From contig CM049318.1 of the NCBI GenBank assembly GCA_026874595.1, forward strand, positions 40,714,456 through 40,778,455: a stretch of DNA of 64,000 nucleotides, read 5' to 3'. A program made the translations under genes and the position numbers. The DNA comes from Sipunculus nudus. Taxonomy: Eukaryota; Annelida; Sipuncula; Golfingiida; Sipunculidae. The notes beneath the pieces were generated by a model. It was not told where the DNA came from. It saw only the letters and a program-made list of their open reading frames with translations, and made no database searches. Positions 12,201 through 25,424 of this stretch are shown here, in pieces. Each line of letters starts with the position of its first letter. Within the stretch, counting starts at the first letter, position 1.

Positions 12201-12568
12201 TTTCAATATAATGAAATCTGTGTACTTTTACATACATATTTTAAGTATGAGGGCATGCTAGTGATGAATTCACCATGGAAACATGAATAGAGATTTCTGA
12301 CAAATGATCATAATTGCTTAGTGGAGATGCAAAACTCTCATCAAACTTATGGATTTTAGCACAAGGACTTGTTTAAAGTTTGATGCTGTTAAGTATATGG
12401 AAAAGCAAATACTTTTTTAGTGGAAGTACATGTCACAAACAATTGGGAGAGGGATGGGGGAGTGTATGGAACTTCATTTTAAAGCTTTGATTGTGTAATA
12501 GAAATTTAAATATGGCAGATTGTGAAGGTCTTTGGTTATGCAGTGTGCAAAATTCTTTTCTATGGTAA

Positions 12569-12970
12569 GGTGCACCTGTGCACCACAGCTTATACAACTG
12601 GGTGCACAAAGTAATTTCAAGGTGCACAAATACATTCTCATTACAGTTATTTTATTACAATTATATTATATTTTACACACATATTTCAGTGCAGTAAAAA
12701 ATAAGGGTTTAAACCTGGTCAGAATGGAACCTTGAATAATATCTATCTAAAGAAAAGCTCTGATCACTGGATCTGTATACATGTAGTGTCTAGTGTGACG
12801 TCATGTTTTAGTTTATATGTCCTTGTATGATCATCTGGACTGTCAGATGTGCATGTGCCTAACGATCCTGCAGATTCTGTCCTAGTTACCGGCATCAGGT
12901 GCACACTGTGCACCTTGCAGTGATACCGCGGGTGCAGAAAATGTTTTTTAGGTGCATCTGTGCACCTAGG
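12569..12970. mobile_element. GTGCAC-rich inverted-repeat element (possible miniature DNA transposon)
   Basis: The left end reads AGGTGCACCTGTGCACC and the right end, on the other strand, AGGTGCACAGATGCACC, so the two agree at 14 of 17 positions. Both ends carry several further GGTGCAC words within 60 bases. The interior of about 300 bases has no reading frame of note. No clear target-site duplication was found, so the class is open. Confidence 0.4.
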
Positions 12971-14581
12971 CACTCAGCATTTCGAACACTGGTTATGGCG
13001 TGGATATGAGAGTGGGTTGTATTTGCTGTCCAAGGCCGGTGGTTTTCTCCGGGTTCTCCAGTTTCCTCCACTTCTACAGTCTACCAAACGCCACAATCTG
13101 AGCCATGGAGAGTGCCATGATTAGTTATAATAACTATTTCTACAATCCATGTAAAATAAATAAGTTTATATTTACAAGAACATATAGACTCGTGCTGTTC
13201 ACATCTAAGCAGTTGTATAATCTGACTTCACATACGAACCATGATGGTTAGTTATTAGATATACAAGGAGAGCAAGAATTCTTTAGCAGCTCATGTGTTA
13301 AGGTAGCCACATTCATGTACCAGTTATTTTATTGCTCCAGCATACATATAAACAGTTGTTGCTAGTTGTACTTTTGTTCCTTGTTAATCCTCACACTTCG
13401 TTAGTCAGTCCAGCCGAAAGCTTTGGCACATTGATACTGTACAGGATCCAAGCCCAGCTAATGAGAAACGTATGTGAATACCTGTGTCATGACAGGTGGA
13501 GAGGTATTACTATATCATCTTTTTTTGTTATTTCTTTTTTTACTTGTCTGTTTGTCTCTTATCATTATTGCTCCAAGAGTAAAGTGGAACTCACCAAATA
13601 TGAACACAAGCTTTTGCCCAAAGTAGTAAGAGGTGCCTAAATATACATAGTAGAGATATATACATCTTAGTTAACTTTTCACATTAATGTCTCAAATGTC
13701 AATATTTGAGAGGTGTCTGGAGTAAAGAAATGTCCATAATATTGAGATGTCCATAACATTGATATGTCTACAGTATAGAGATCTCTGTTTCATAGAATAG
13801 GAAAGTCTATAACAGAGGTATCCTTAATATAAAGGTGTCAATGAGCAGAAGTTTTCCAGTATATATATTCTAGTTGCATGAAACTGGATGGAAGTGGCTT
13901 TGCATGAGGCATATCCTCCTAACAGTTGACTGGTTAACATAAGTTTTCTCTCATGGAAGGAGGCAGTGATACTGTTGGACTTGGGTCCTGGTGGTCTGGA
14001 TTTAAATCTGGATAGAACCATCTTGGTTAACCTCATAGCTCAGGTTATGACTTAAAGGTTATTCTCAGCTCCTTGTAAGCTTATTAACATATCTGTATTC
14101 AGTTCAAACAACATGCCATAGACCCATCATTATAATAAGTTCCCTCTGCTGCCTTAAGGTGGCCTGTGTAGGCTTTGGCTTCACTTATGCTGATATAAGA
14201 GTGTCGAACAGAAACAAAAATACACAATCATTTGTGATCTGCTGTAGTGAAAAAAAAACTAGATATATGTGTACACACAAAATTTTACCAGTTTCTCAGA
14301 AAATAAGGCCTTCTTGTCTGTTTTTTTTTTAATTGATATTTTAGAATTTTGGTCTTATAAAGTCCTAAAGTCCTGTTAAACTGTAAAATTTATTATAAGC
14401 AAATCCAGAACCTACAGCAGGGAAGCAAATGCCCACAGCTTTGATATTTGCAATTACATTATTATGATTTTAATCATGTTATTTGATAGTGGATTAGCCT
14501 AATTGACAAGGAATATTAGGCAGCACATCGTTCAAGCTCCTGCAGACCCCCATATATAGTTTAAGCATTTGTAACTTGCCC

Positions 14582-14900
14582 AGTGATATGGTGTGATGGC
14601 TCAGGCTTTGCTCCAATAGTAAAAACTGGATAACATACAGAATTTATGGAGTACAGCTTTTTAGGTACTTGTCTTCTCACCACAGATCCTGCAGTTGGTG
14701 TGGCCACAAAAATGCTAATGCTTCTTTGGGTGTGCCCCAAGTGATATGGTGTAGTGGTCCAGCATCAGCTGTGGACTGCAACATTAGAAACTGGGAAAAA
14801 TGTAGAATTTATGTTGTATGTCTTGTAAAGCACTTGTCTGCATAACCACAGACACTACATTTGCTGGGGCCAAAAAAGTTCTCATTCCACGGTGGGTGAT
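14582..14900 (+). repeat. Two tandem copies of a repeat of about 158 bp
   Basis: AGTGATATGGTGT starts at 14582 and again at 14740. In both copies it is followed by an AACTGG word, then AGAATTTATG, then a CACAGA word and a TTTGGGTG- or GGTGGGTG-like end. The copies are clearly related but diverged by substitutions and small indels. The first bases resemble a tRNA A box only weakly. Confidence 0.6.
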
Positions 14901-16017
14901 CCACCTTATACACTTCATCCTTGTAAAACAGTCAGATTTACGGGGTTTTCATTTAGACAGTTGCCAAGAGGTGTTCTCCAAAACTGTGTGTACATGATAA
15001 GAATGTAACTCCCTTTGTTGTACTGCCAACACAAGTGGCACACAAGAGTTGCTCCCAACTTACCACCACAAAGCATTGTAGTTCAGGCCACACCGTCCAA
15101 GTCCGAATGCAAGTCCAAGTCAGAGGCTTTGCGGCTCAAGTGCAAGACCACCTTCTACGATTCCAAGTCATTAGGAAGTCTGAGTCCAAGTCCAATACAA
15201 ATTTATTTCCTTAAAAAGCAATTTAAAATGGAAATTTCATGTTATCATGTTCACTTTTTAGTTATTTCAAACATGCTTTTCCTATAGTGGTTTCTAAAAT
15301 GACATTTAGCTTACAATGCAGAGCTTGGTATATATATAGTGTTATTGATATATTCTGTAATATTCTGTTACTGTTAGTGATTCGCACATGTACATATAGA
15401 TCTATCTGATTTCTGGAGCCCTTAACCCTCCCCCTGAGTCCAAATACAACTCAAGAGTCCAGTAGCATGGAGACCAAGTCCCTAAAAATGTGGATTTGAG
15501 ACAATTAGTGACATTGTTGTCATGTTTTTGAAGACCTTTAGAGATTGATTTCCGGAAGTAGCCTTTTCAGTTTATGATTCTGATAACAGAGAGATGTGCA
15601 TGTATGACCAAAGGTAACAAAGGTTGTGTGAAAGTGCTACCATTGCGACATCATCTCTGGTTATCATTAAATTGATCTAATTTCAGATCATCAGTTAAGC
15701 CAAAATGAAATGTTGCAACACTGTATAAATCATTATAAGAAGTTCAGTTGTCATGATTATGGTGATTATTGGGCCAAATAACTACAAATTCTTGTTACTC
15801 TTCAGTTTAGCTTATTATACAGGTTCATCCAGTACAGGCATTTAAACAGAATCCTTTACCCCCAGCAGTGATGATAACCTTTGCTGGACACTGGCTAGTC
15901 TCCCTGTGTTACATTTGAGTGATAGTCTGTGTTTAGGAATGTTTAACATTGCTCCTCCACCGAGCAACTTTATCCATAGATTGTCAACTTCACTTATCAA
16001 CCAGATTTGTCATTGTA

Positions 16018-17059
16018 TCCGCCAAAATAAAGTTTTGCGGATACTATGTTTTTGACCCGGTTCCGCCGCCGCGGCGTTCATTTCCGGAGAACTCCTCTGA
16101 GACTACTGGACTGATTTTTCCGAAACTTACACAAATTATCGGGTCACATGTGAACTGGTGCCTAACCAAGTGACCTTGACCTCTGACCTTTCCTCTCTGC
16201 CCAACGTCCGTTTGTGCGTCTGTTTCCACACATAAACCCACATTTCTCGGGAACCGTTTGATCGATCAGGGAAAAAATTTTTCACCTAAAATTCGGCATG
16301 CGTATACATCCTAGATAGCTTTCTGGATTTTATGACAGGTGGCACCACCTACATTCACGTTAACGCTGCAGACATCCAAGCTCATATCTCGGGAACTGTT
16401 TGACCGATCAGGAAAAAAAATTTACACAAATGTAGCCCTTGGATAGCTTTATAACATACACAAAAATGGTGGCGCCACCTGCAGGCATTTCTTGCAAAGT
16501 GTCCATCTGTTTGTCTGCCTTAGGTTAAAATCACTCATATCTCTGCAGTGGTTTGACCAAATTACCTGAAATTCGGCATGCGTTTACATCCCGCATAGCT
16601 TTCTTGATTTTATGACAGGTGACACCACCTACATTCACGTTCACGCTGCAGACATTAATGCTTATATCTCCAGACTCGTTTGACCAATCAGGGAAAAAAA
16701 TTTACACAAATGTAGCCCTTGGATATCTTTTTTTAACATACACAAAAATGATGGCGCCACCTGCAGCCATTTTTGCACAGCATCCATCTGTTTGTCTGCT
16801 GTGGGATAAAATCACTCATATCTCTGCAGTGGTTTGACTTTTCCAAATGAAATTTTGCATGTGTATACATCTTGGATAGTTTCTCTTTCAAATAACAGGT
16901 GGCGCCACCTACAATCATGTTTATGTGGCAGAGATCCATTCTAATATGTAACACATGTAACTCTATTTTCCCTTGCCACTCAATCCATGCCTCACTTCAC
17001 CCGTCCTTCTCTGATTTTGTCGGATACACGTAGTCGCTTGTCGACTACCCGTATTCTAG
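16018..17059 (+). mobile_element. Non-autonomous Helitron-like element, copy B (best preserved)
   Basis: The element starts TCCGCCAAAATAAAG after an A and ends GTATTCTAG before a T. The last 40 bases hold the hairpin GTAGTCGCTTGTCGACTAC (7-bp stem, 5-base loop), about 10 bases before CTAG, as Helitron 3' ends require. A second hairpin sits at the 5' end (16015-16044, arms GTATCCGC and GCGGATAC), partly using the flank. Inside there is a tandem duplication with a period of about 280 bases; each half starts TATGACAGGTGRCACCACC (near 16331 and 16611). No Rep/helicase frame is present, so it needs an autonomous partner. Confidence 0.8.
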
Positions 17060-18134
17060 TTTTATATAAGACTTTATGCTAGTTCAGTATGTTAATATAT
17101 TTAGATGATATGGATGGTCAAGATTTTTCTTAGTTCTAAATGGACAGTATTTTTTATTGCTTGTTTTAGGTCAGTATCATAATATTCAGTAGCTTAAATC
17201 AAGTATCTGGTTGGTAAGTCAGGTTTAGGAACATGTGCTTAAGGGCTTTACAGGCCTCGGACAGACAGGCAGTTTTAGGCACTTTTAGACATTGCAGGAC
17301 TCTTTTCTGTTTTTATTTAAATTCATAAAGCCTCATATTAATAGATTAGAAACTTTTTAAAGGAAGATCTTATGATCATTTTTGTAGTTAGAAATGTCAA
17401 CCTTCAATATTTTGGATATATATATTTTAATTTGTGAACTAAGAAGAGAATAAACTTTATTATTACCATATGGATGGACTTTATCATGATTGATCATGAT
17501 TGGTGAGAAAATCTACATTTCTGCATTTGTGCATTGAACACCTAAAAAATCATCAAAATAGATGGAGAGAATTAGTTGAATCATGAATGTAAAGTTGTTG
17601 TAAATAGTACTACTGGTATCAGGAAAGCAGGAATGAAGGAGGAATAAACAAAGAATTGCACAGGAAGATATAACTTTAGTAAACAGGTCAGGGTAGCCTG
17701 TACTCCCAGGGTGCTGATGCTATGTTGCATACTTGCATGTACTAATGCCCAGGTTTAGCATACCACCTGATGGTGGTGGCGACCACCCTACATAGTGCCA
17801 CATTCCAGGCACTCTGTCTGTCCATTAGTGATAAGATCAGGTACTTGTTGACCTGTATGACTACTACAGCCTCATCATCAGCAAGGCCAACTGATTAATG
17901 TTTACACATACTAGGACTGGGCCAGTTCTTATTAATCAGTCACATGTGTGAGTAATAATCACCACCACACCTATAGATAAAACACTAATTTTGTCTGGAC
18001 TTATCCACTCAGATGTTACTGAACCTGGTGACTTGAGGGTCTGTGTGTGGGCCATGTTATATTAAGACTTAAAAGAGACAACTTACAGTAAAACTACCTA
18101 TATGTCCAGTACATATGCTTTACTCTCTCTGCTG

Positions 18135-18137
<3 letters not shown>

Positions 18138-18186
<49 letters not shown>

Positions 18187-18208
18187 TAGATAGATATATA
18201 TATATATC
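18138..18208. repeat. TA/TAGA microsatellite
   Basis: About 22 TA units are followed by three TAGA units and a further short TA run. Confidence 0.95.
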
Positions 18209-20640
18209 ATGCCTAAGATGGATAACAGTTTTGTATCCGGCATCTTAATACCAACACATAACATAAGCACATTACTTGAATTGCAAATACACATACTGCT
18301 AATCTGACCTATATATTCATCATATTTTGATCAAAGCAGGGGCACAATCTGCTGTAAATAGGATATAGGTTAGAAAAGTATTTAGGCATATGCCTGAAAT
18401 GAACAATCAGTGAATTTAATCTTTACATAAATTTTAGTTTTAAAGACACAGAAGTTGGGGAATTTGCATTTATTCCCCTCGGAAGTTGGACTTGACACAT
18501 AGAGGCCTGCTTTTCAGGATTCTGATAGCTTAGAGATGATTGACAGTTGATCTGCATAAAGTCTGCCCTTGCAATTGGTGCAAAGATGCCACCCAGAAAA
18601 TAGAGAGCCAATAAGAAACTCAAAGTAAAGGACATTGCCTGTACAGGTGGAGTCTGTGTGATGATAGTGAACTCCTGTAACAGTACTACCAGCAATACTT
18701 ACAGGCCTGTGACAAACATCTGAAATCTTGAGAGACCAGGATCTGTGCAAAGAATTTGAGCACAAACATTTGACTGAGTACTGCTATATTGATGTTTTGC
18801 AAATCTATTTAGAAACCTTATTAAAGCTAACAGACATATAGAAAAAAATTCAAATAATAGCAACAAATAAATAATCTCTTATTAGACTGAACTTAATCTA
18901 ATATTCGATATTCCATAATTTAATGTATCGTCACTGGCACTAGGTAAAAGTTTAGGGGGGGGGGCCCTGGTTGGGAGCTGGGAGGTTGACTGGCCCAGTC
19001 GATGCAATAGTTAAAACATAATTCCTCCCACAATTGGATTCAGAGGCACAAAACTTGCTTGCGGTAAATATAAACTAAATTATGGCTCTTTGGCTGATTA
19101 TTTCATTGACTGGTGAACTCCACCCCTTATGGGACAGTCGGCGCCACACATCACCGCCTCGCTGAACTGATGTCTTTTCCAGTGACATCAGCTGTAATTG
19201 GTAGTCTTTCCCAGATTTTTTTTTCAAAACCAACATGGTTCTTTCAGCCATTGCCTATTGCTGGCTTCCATTTGGCTACTAATATTCCCTTTTAATCAGT
19301 CTTAAAGGCCTACTTCCATGAAAAAAATAAAATGAAATACTATTGAAGGTTTATTCATTTACATGTATATGTATAAATTATGGTATAATAAAATCAAGCT
19401 TTGCGCACTTAACCGTAAAAATTTAAATCGAAAGACCCGTAATCCACCCCACTCAGGGGGCCCAAGCCAAACAGAAGCGTCCTGGCCAAGGCGATTGTGA
19501 CGTCACAACCAGAACACACCGGGCCGTATTGTATGGCATCAGTTGAGTTTAACACGATCTGGGGAAAATATCCCAAAGTATTGCGTCGTCGGGTTGAGCA
19601 GTAACATCAAGGGTGATGGTATGAGCTTAATAATATTTTAACAAGTGTATAAGCCACATGTTCGTGCCAAATGGACAGGATTTCCTTTACAGAAGAGGCC
19701 GAACTGGACCCAGCCGGGCATGATCTGGGAAGGGGATTCCCCAGGTTTGGCTATACTGACATGAGGGTGCGGACGGACTTTTCCTGACATTTAGACACCT
19801 TTGTTGCCACTTTGTTGCCACTCTATATCCCTTACATGCGTAGGCTGCTAACTAGGAAATGATGCTGCTTTTCATCTTTACGACTCCTGTATCTCTTAGT
19901 CTTCAACTTTGCACCTGTTATTCTGTGACTCGGCCTTGACACGCTGGGAGCTGGCACCACGCAGTCTGCACACTAGCAGACGCCGAATCAGGATTTCAAG
20001 CGACATGTTAAATGACAACCAACATATAGCTGCTTGTTGATCGTATAAGTTTAATAATATCAAACTGATCAATCAATTAATTTTATTATTAAATGTGTTT
20101 GAACGCTTGTAAATGATAAAAACTTTATTTTTTATTTTGGGACTTTTTTTACAAGTTTCAAGACCCATGTGACCGAAGGGGTCACGTAAAGCTCGGTGCA
20201 TGGTGCCTCAGCAAAGGCATTAACATTGGAGAAACAATTAATAGGATTCTAAAAAAAATAAACCCACGTTAAAAACCGTTACTCCTTATTGTTGACAATA
20301 ATCAAAATAATTCATTTCAATATTTCAAATCTTTTGAAATATCAGAAAATTAAAAATTTAAAAAATTATACCATGCATTTCAGCATATTTTAATTATGTG
20401 CCCAAATAATATGAAAAAATTGGCTTCGTAATGGCTTCCTTACATTAAACGTGTGTGTTGTATATGGGTTGGGGATATTTTCACTCTGAATTTTTTTTAA
20501 AGTTTTCTTTTAAGTATCTGTAATGATAAAATGTTATATTGTTTTAAAAATGTGTATTTGTTGTATAAAATGTGATAAGCAATGTTTTATCCATTTTTTA
20601 TATAACCAAAAAAAAAAAAACAAATTCCATGCCAAGTCAG

Positions 20641-20769
20641 CACACACACACACGCATACATATAATTTAAGAGGTGTGTTTAAAATGTAATAAGTATGTA
20701 ACTTTAAGTATGTAATACTTGTATATGAAATATTAATATATATATAACGTTTATACATATGTAAATATG

Positions 20770-20815
<46 letters not shown>
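20641..20815. repeat. CA, TA and TG microsatellite cluster
   Basis: CA repeats occur at 20641-20653, TA at about 20770-20787 and TG at 20787-20815. They lie inside the TTAA element. Confidence 0.9.
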
Positions 20816-20826
<11 letters not shown>

Positions 20827-21558
20827 GATTAACACTTGTAGTATGTATATAACAAAATATCAAATCAATTACCTAGTCAGTCATAAAGAGAACTCCAAAT
20901 CTGTTTCAGCTGTCTCTTTCCTTCCTTGTTAGTATGTTTTGCCATATTGCACTCAAAGATGTTACACTTGAACCTTCAGATGATACACTGGCCGAAGTAC
21001 CCATGCATTTAGTCCAAATATACCTATACATATACTGATCAACCTTACAAAAGACAACATATGGGTAATCTTGTATAATTTTAAATAATAATTTATTGTA
21101 AATGTACTTTTCTTGGAATCAAATCTGCTATCATGCAGAGTATTATAACTGGAATGTATAGTTTCTGGACACATTTTTTTTTAATATTACACAATTCTTA
21201 AATTGGAGGATACTAAAAGTACCCCTGAAATCCAGATAAACGGTATTATATCAGCCCAAACAAAAACAGAGCAATTATTCTTAAAATCTTGCTTGTAAAT
21301 TTTTATTTGCACAAGTAAAGCCTAGCTGAGGCAGTATGGCAAGAACTTTACCTATAACATTGCCAGCATAAAACATTAATAATAGTCATGGGGCTTTCCG
21401 TCTGGTGGAGTGTTATATACAGAACTGTATCATACATATATATACTGTGTATAATTATAATGTCACTGTGTGTTTTTTCTTTAATAAAAAAACATGGCTC
21501 TCTCATAATTCATCTAAAAATGTGAATTTCATGCTTTGTATTATATATTTCAAATTCA

Positions 21559-21563
<5 letters not shown>

Positions 21564-21633
<70 letters not shown>

Positions 21634-21714
21634 TAAAAGGAAAGAGTGTAAATTATATAAATAAATGTATGTATCATTTCCATGATGATGGGCCGGAGGG
21701 GGGGGGGGGGGGGG
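21564..21714. repeat. TC, TA and poly-G tracts
   Basis: A TC run at 21564-21596 is joined directly to a TA run ending at about 21629, and a G run lies at 21698-21714. The open frames that cross these tracts are artefacts of the repeats. Confidence 0.95.
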
Positions 21715-23679
21715 AGGTACTTAAAATTAGTACCACCCTCCATCGGGATGGTTGTGGTACGTATACAGCTTCATTTAAGACTAGCCCCGTGTATGGTACT
21801 ATAACTAAGGTTACATGTATTTATGAGGTAAGGCCTGCCAAGTAAAAACTCGCTTTACGAAAAGTATATATAGTTATACTACTGCTAAACAAAAAAGCGC
21901 TTATCAATGTCAAAACAACAATTTTGCATTTCTGATTATGAAGCATGTATGTATAAATTATGATAAAAAGAAAGGACCAGCGCTTTATTCATACGACAAA
22001 ACCAAGTTGCTTATCAGCTGATTTTTGCAGAATCACCACGGCACCAGTCACAACATTGTAACAGTTAATGTTATCACAACAACAAACTTTGTTGCAAAGG
22101 GTCGCGAGCGACATTGAACAAACTCGACCAAGTCAAGAATCACCATCGGCATCTTGTACTACTCTACATTTTCTTGCTATAAAAATTATATTACTGAATA
22201 ATCTCGTTATTTTGATAATAATCACCAGATTGAGAATATCCCTTAAAATTCCCACAGACTCCATCCTCGATTTTGTACAGCCTGTCACTTCGTCACAGGA
22301 ATCAAACCTGTTCCCAGTGTTGGCGTGTTGGCTTGCAGCGGCCGCTGTCTGTGTCACCGACTCCTGTTTCTAACAACGTATACATGGCCAAAAAATTACA
22401 TGAGGCTTAATGTCGAAGTTGCCATAAATCTACAGATCTAAATTCGCCGCTTTATTCTCCTTTAACGGGTCTCAGACAGTGTCATCTTAAGATGATTCCT
22501 CCGCCTCGCTTGATCAGATCGACCCGTCGGCCTTGCTGAAACCAAGTGGACGCGCAACCGGGGTTCTGGTTGTGACGTCACACACGTCCCAAGGGCTGTC
22601 TCAACTTTTTCAGGGGGCTCCCAGGACTCTGTTCACATATTCGTTCCTATCACGGATAGTAGCTCCCCAATGTCAGTAATTTTTACATCAGTTCTATTTG
22701 TAGGTTCATACCTTTCATATATGCAAAAACACCCTGAGGGTGGAAGTAGGCCTTTAATAATGTTTGGCCTTTGCTTTTGTTGAGTTCGGCTTTCAACACT
22801 ATAATCCTCAGCCTCAGTAAAGTGTTACTGTTTATCAAACCATCGCTCTTCAAAGTGGACCTGTTATAAGGTTAGCGTTAGATATTCAGGTGTACACTCA
22901 TCAAATGCAGTCAAAATGTAATACATATACCAGCTGGCTGAAAATCAGAAATAATCACTACCGTTCATGTGTTGACAACTTGACAGTGGCTTAGGAAACC
23001 AATACAGGGGTTCAGAGAGAACTGAACCTATCCTCACAAAATTGTCGTGATAGTGTCTACAATGCACTTACATTTGGCCCATCCACTGTAATGTTCGTAC
23101 AGCAGAGATGTATCATAGGACACAAAGGTCCATGTATTGACTACCTGAACACTTGTTTTCGGTGGGAATATTTCCAAGCGGGTCGAGCTGTCTGTTGCCT
23201 ATGGAAACGCTGTTGGCATTGTCATAGCAACGACACCATTTACATGAGGCATGGCCAGCTGGTAACAGCCCGATATGCAAATGTGTGGGAATTGGCAGGA
23301 GCTTTGTGATGCCCTAATATGCAAATATCAGGGATTCACCATACAGACTTTACAGGGCTTTAGTGATAAGAACTGGCACTGAGTTACATCTATTGATACA
23401 TGGAAATCACATTTTATTTTCATTCATTTTAGTAGCAACGTAAATACTTAAGCCCAGGCAGGGCTAGCTGGGAGGCTCTGGACAGAGGGCCAGGGACACA
23501 TGTTGGTTGAGTAGGCAGTTGGGTTATTTGATTATTTCAAGCTATGCATGATGTAAAGCAGAATTTTCATGAAATTTTTTATTGCTTTATGGTATCATGA
23601 ATCAGTACATCTTGGGATTATAAACTAATAATAATGATAATACATACCCCTGACTACTAAAACTTGATAGCTGATAGCA

Positions 23680-24060
23680 GGAAACCTAGTAGTACCAGTA
23701 TAGAAGGGTATTGTGACTTACCTCTACTAGTATACTAGTAATGAAGACTGCATGATAGGGGTGAACTATGGGAATAGCAGAATCAGTACTGAAGGCTGAT
23801 GGGGATGAGCTCTGGTTGTAGTACAAGGAGTGAAGGCTGATGGTACAGCATTTTGGTTGGAGCACTAACAATCAAGACTAATAGTAGTGAACTGTGGTTG
23901 CAGTTGTAGTACTGAGTGATGGTAATAAATTGACTGATGGTAGTGAAGTATTGTTGTAACAAGTAATGGTACAGCAGTCTGATGTAAGTGAACTCTGGCT
24001 TATAGTACTAGTGCAGTGACTGAGGTATAGTATACCAGTACTGAAGTTGATGTAGTGTGA
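23680..24060 (+). repeat. Degenerate minisatellite, units of about 50-60 bp
   Basis: Words such as AGTACTGA, GGCTGATGG, AGTGAACTCTGGYTG and GTAGTAC recur in the same order six or seven times, with frequent small indels. It looks like an old tandem array that has diverged. No gene is seen in it. Confidence 0.55.
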
Positions 24061-25017
24061 GTGAGGATGGCCCACATCTGTTGAGTCAGACAGGTCATGG
24101 ATACTATGTACACCAAGGCTGGCAGTCCCTGGAGCTGCGTGTTGCTGGTTACCTCTGCTGGATGACTGGCAGTCCCAGCCTGTAGTACAGGGCAGGGGGT
24201 GGCTACAAGTACACTGAGACTGCTGCTGTCATTACTGTGTTTATACAGGGGGTCATCATTTTATTTCCTTATGTTAAATACACTCAGTAGAAGGTGATTG
24301 CTTGTCCAGTTGTCTGTTGGTTCAACTGTGAATGATGACCTTTGCTGTACATACAGCACACTGTGACAAATTGACAGTTATGCTAGTGATAATAAACTCT
24401 GCACAGATACACAGCTTATGAATGCAAGTTTGTGTTTCTGAATTGAACAACTAGCATGTTCTTTCACTGGGACGTGTGTACAAGAGTGTCTTGCCCAGGA
24501 CGGGTGCTCAGTGAGCTGGATACACTGCCATAGTTTCTGATAGGTGCTGAATCTGCTGATAGACCTTTCACAAAATGATATCTGATTCCCCAGGACTTAT
24601 GGATATGGACTTGTGGAAAATATGGATGCAAAATAACCCCCCTTAGGACACTCTTGGCATTATTCCTGACACTTTAAGACCCAAAAATAAGGACATTTCC
24701 AGGTCATAGCCAGTGAGGATTTACATGACATTTATTAAGTGCCACTTCCATCAGTTAAGGATATACATTTATATAACATAATGCTTATTGCATTTCTTTA
24801 AATGTGGCTAAATGCATATTTTCCATACTTGATTTCATTCTTGCCTAAATATGGCTAATCCTCTCATGTTTTACTCATGTATTGTGTGCTGACTAATGTC
24901 TCACATTAACAGGGATGACATTTACTGGACCCCTGAGAAAACTACCTGTCATTTCTGGGAGTCAGGCATTAATTATGGGCCCTGCATTGATGTATAATGT
25001 TATATATATATGTCGAG

Positions 25018-25424
25018 GCCCAGATTAGAATCTGGCCCAATTAAAAACTGGGCCAGCCCGGATCAAAATTTTGATTTGGACCGGCCCAGATCAATATTCT
25101 AATCTGGGCCAGACCAGTTTTAAACTGGGCCAGCCTAGATTAAAATTTTGATCTGGGCTGGTCCAGATTAAAATCCTGTGGTGAAGACTTCAGGATTTAA
25201 ATCTGGTCTGGACTGATTTTAAACTGGGCTGGCCCAGATTAGAATTTTGATCTGGGCTGGTTAAGTTTATTATCCTGTGGTGGACTGATTTTAAACTGGG
25301 CTGGCCCAGATCAAAATTTTAATCTGGGCTAGTCAGGATTACAATCCTGTGGTGGACTGATTTTAAACTGGGCCTAACCAGATCAGAATCCTAATCTAAT
25401 CTTAGGCTAGCTTGAATTTTATCA
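25018..25424 (+). repeat. Left inverted arm of the foldback element
   Basis: The arm pairs with 26712-27040. It carries one extra internal monomer block (GGACTGATTTTAAACTGG plus its partner) compared with the right arm, which explains its greater length. Confidence 0.75.

Larger units (their letters stand above)
19306..22753. mobile_element. 3.4 kb element with TTAA target site and 13-bp terminal inverted repeats
   Basis: The left end is TTAA then AGGCCTACTTCCA; the right end is TGGAAGTAGGCCT then TTAA (22754-22757). The 13-bp inverted repeats match perfectly. TTAA duplication is the mark of piggyBac and Kolobok transposons; the AGG start suits Kolobok better, which is an inference. Subterminal regions share, in inverted orientation, GTGACGTCACAACCAGAAC at 19496-19514 and 22564-22582, which contains a perfect TGACGTCA palindrome. 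The interior is AT-rich with several microsatellites and has GC-richer blocks at 19440-19990 and 22020-22640. I could not find a transposase. The block 19669-19788 opens with an ATG frame of about 40 codons of unknown origin. Confidence 0.6.

Noticed and set aside
13332-13640. 102-codon open frame with hydrophobic segments
   Set aside because: Hydrophobicity follows from T-rich sequence; no conserved motif or splice context.
15090-15195. AAGTCC-type hexamer cluster as a regulatory array
   Set aside because: Irregular spacing and decay suggest a degenerate simple repeat; no known factor site fits.
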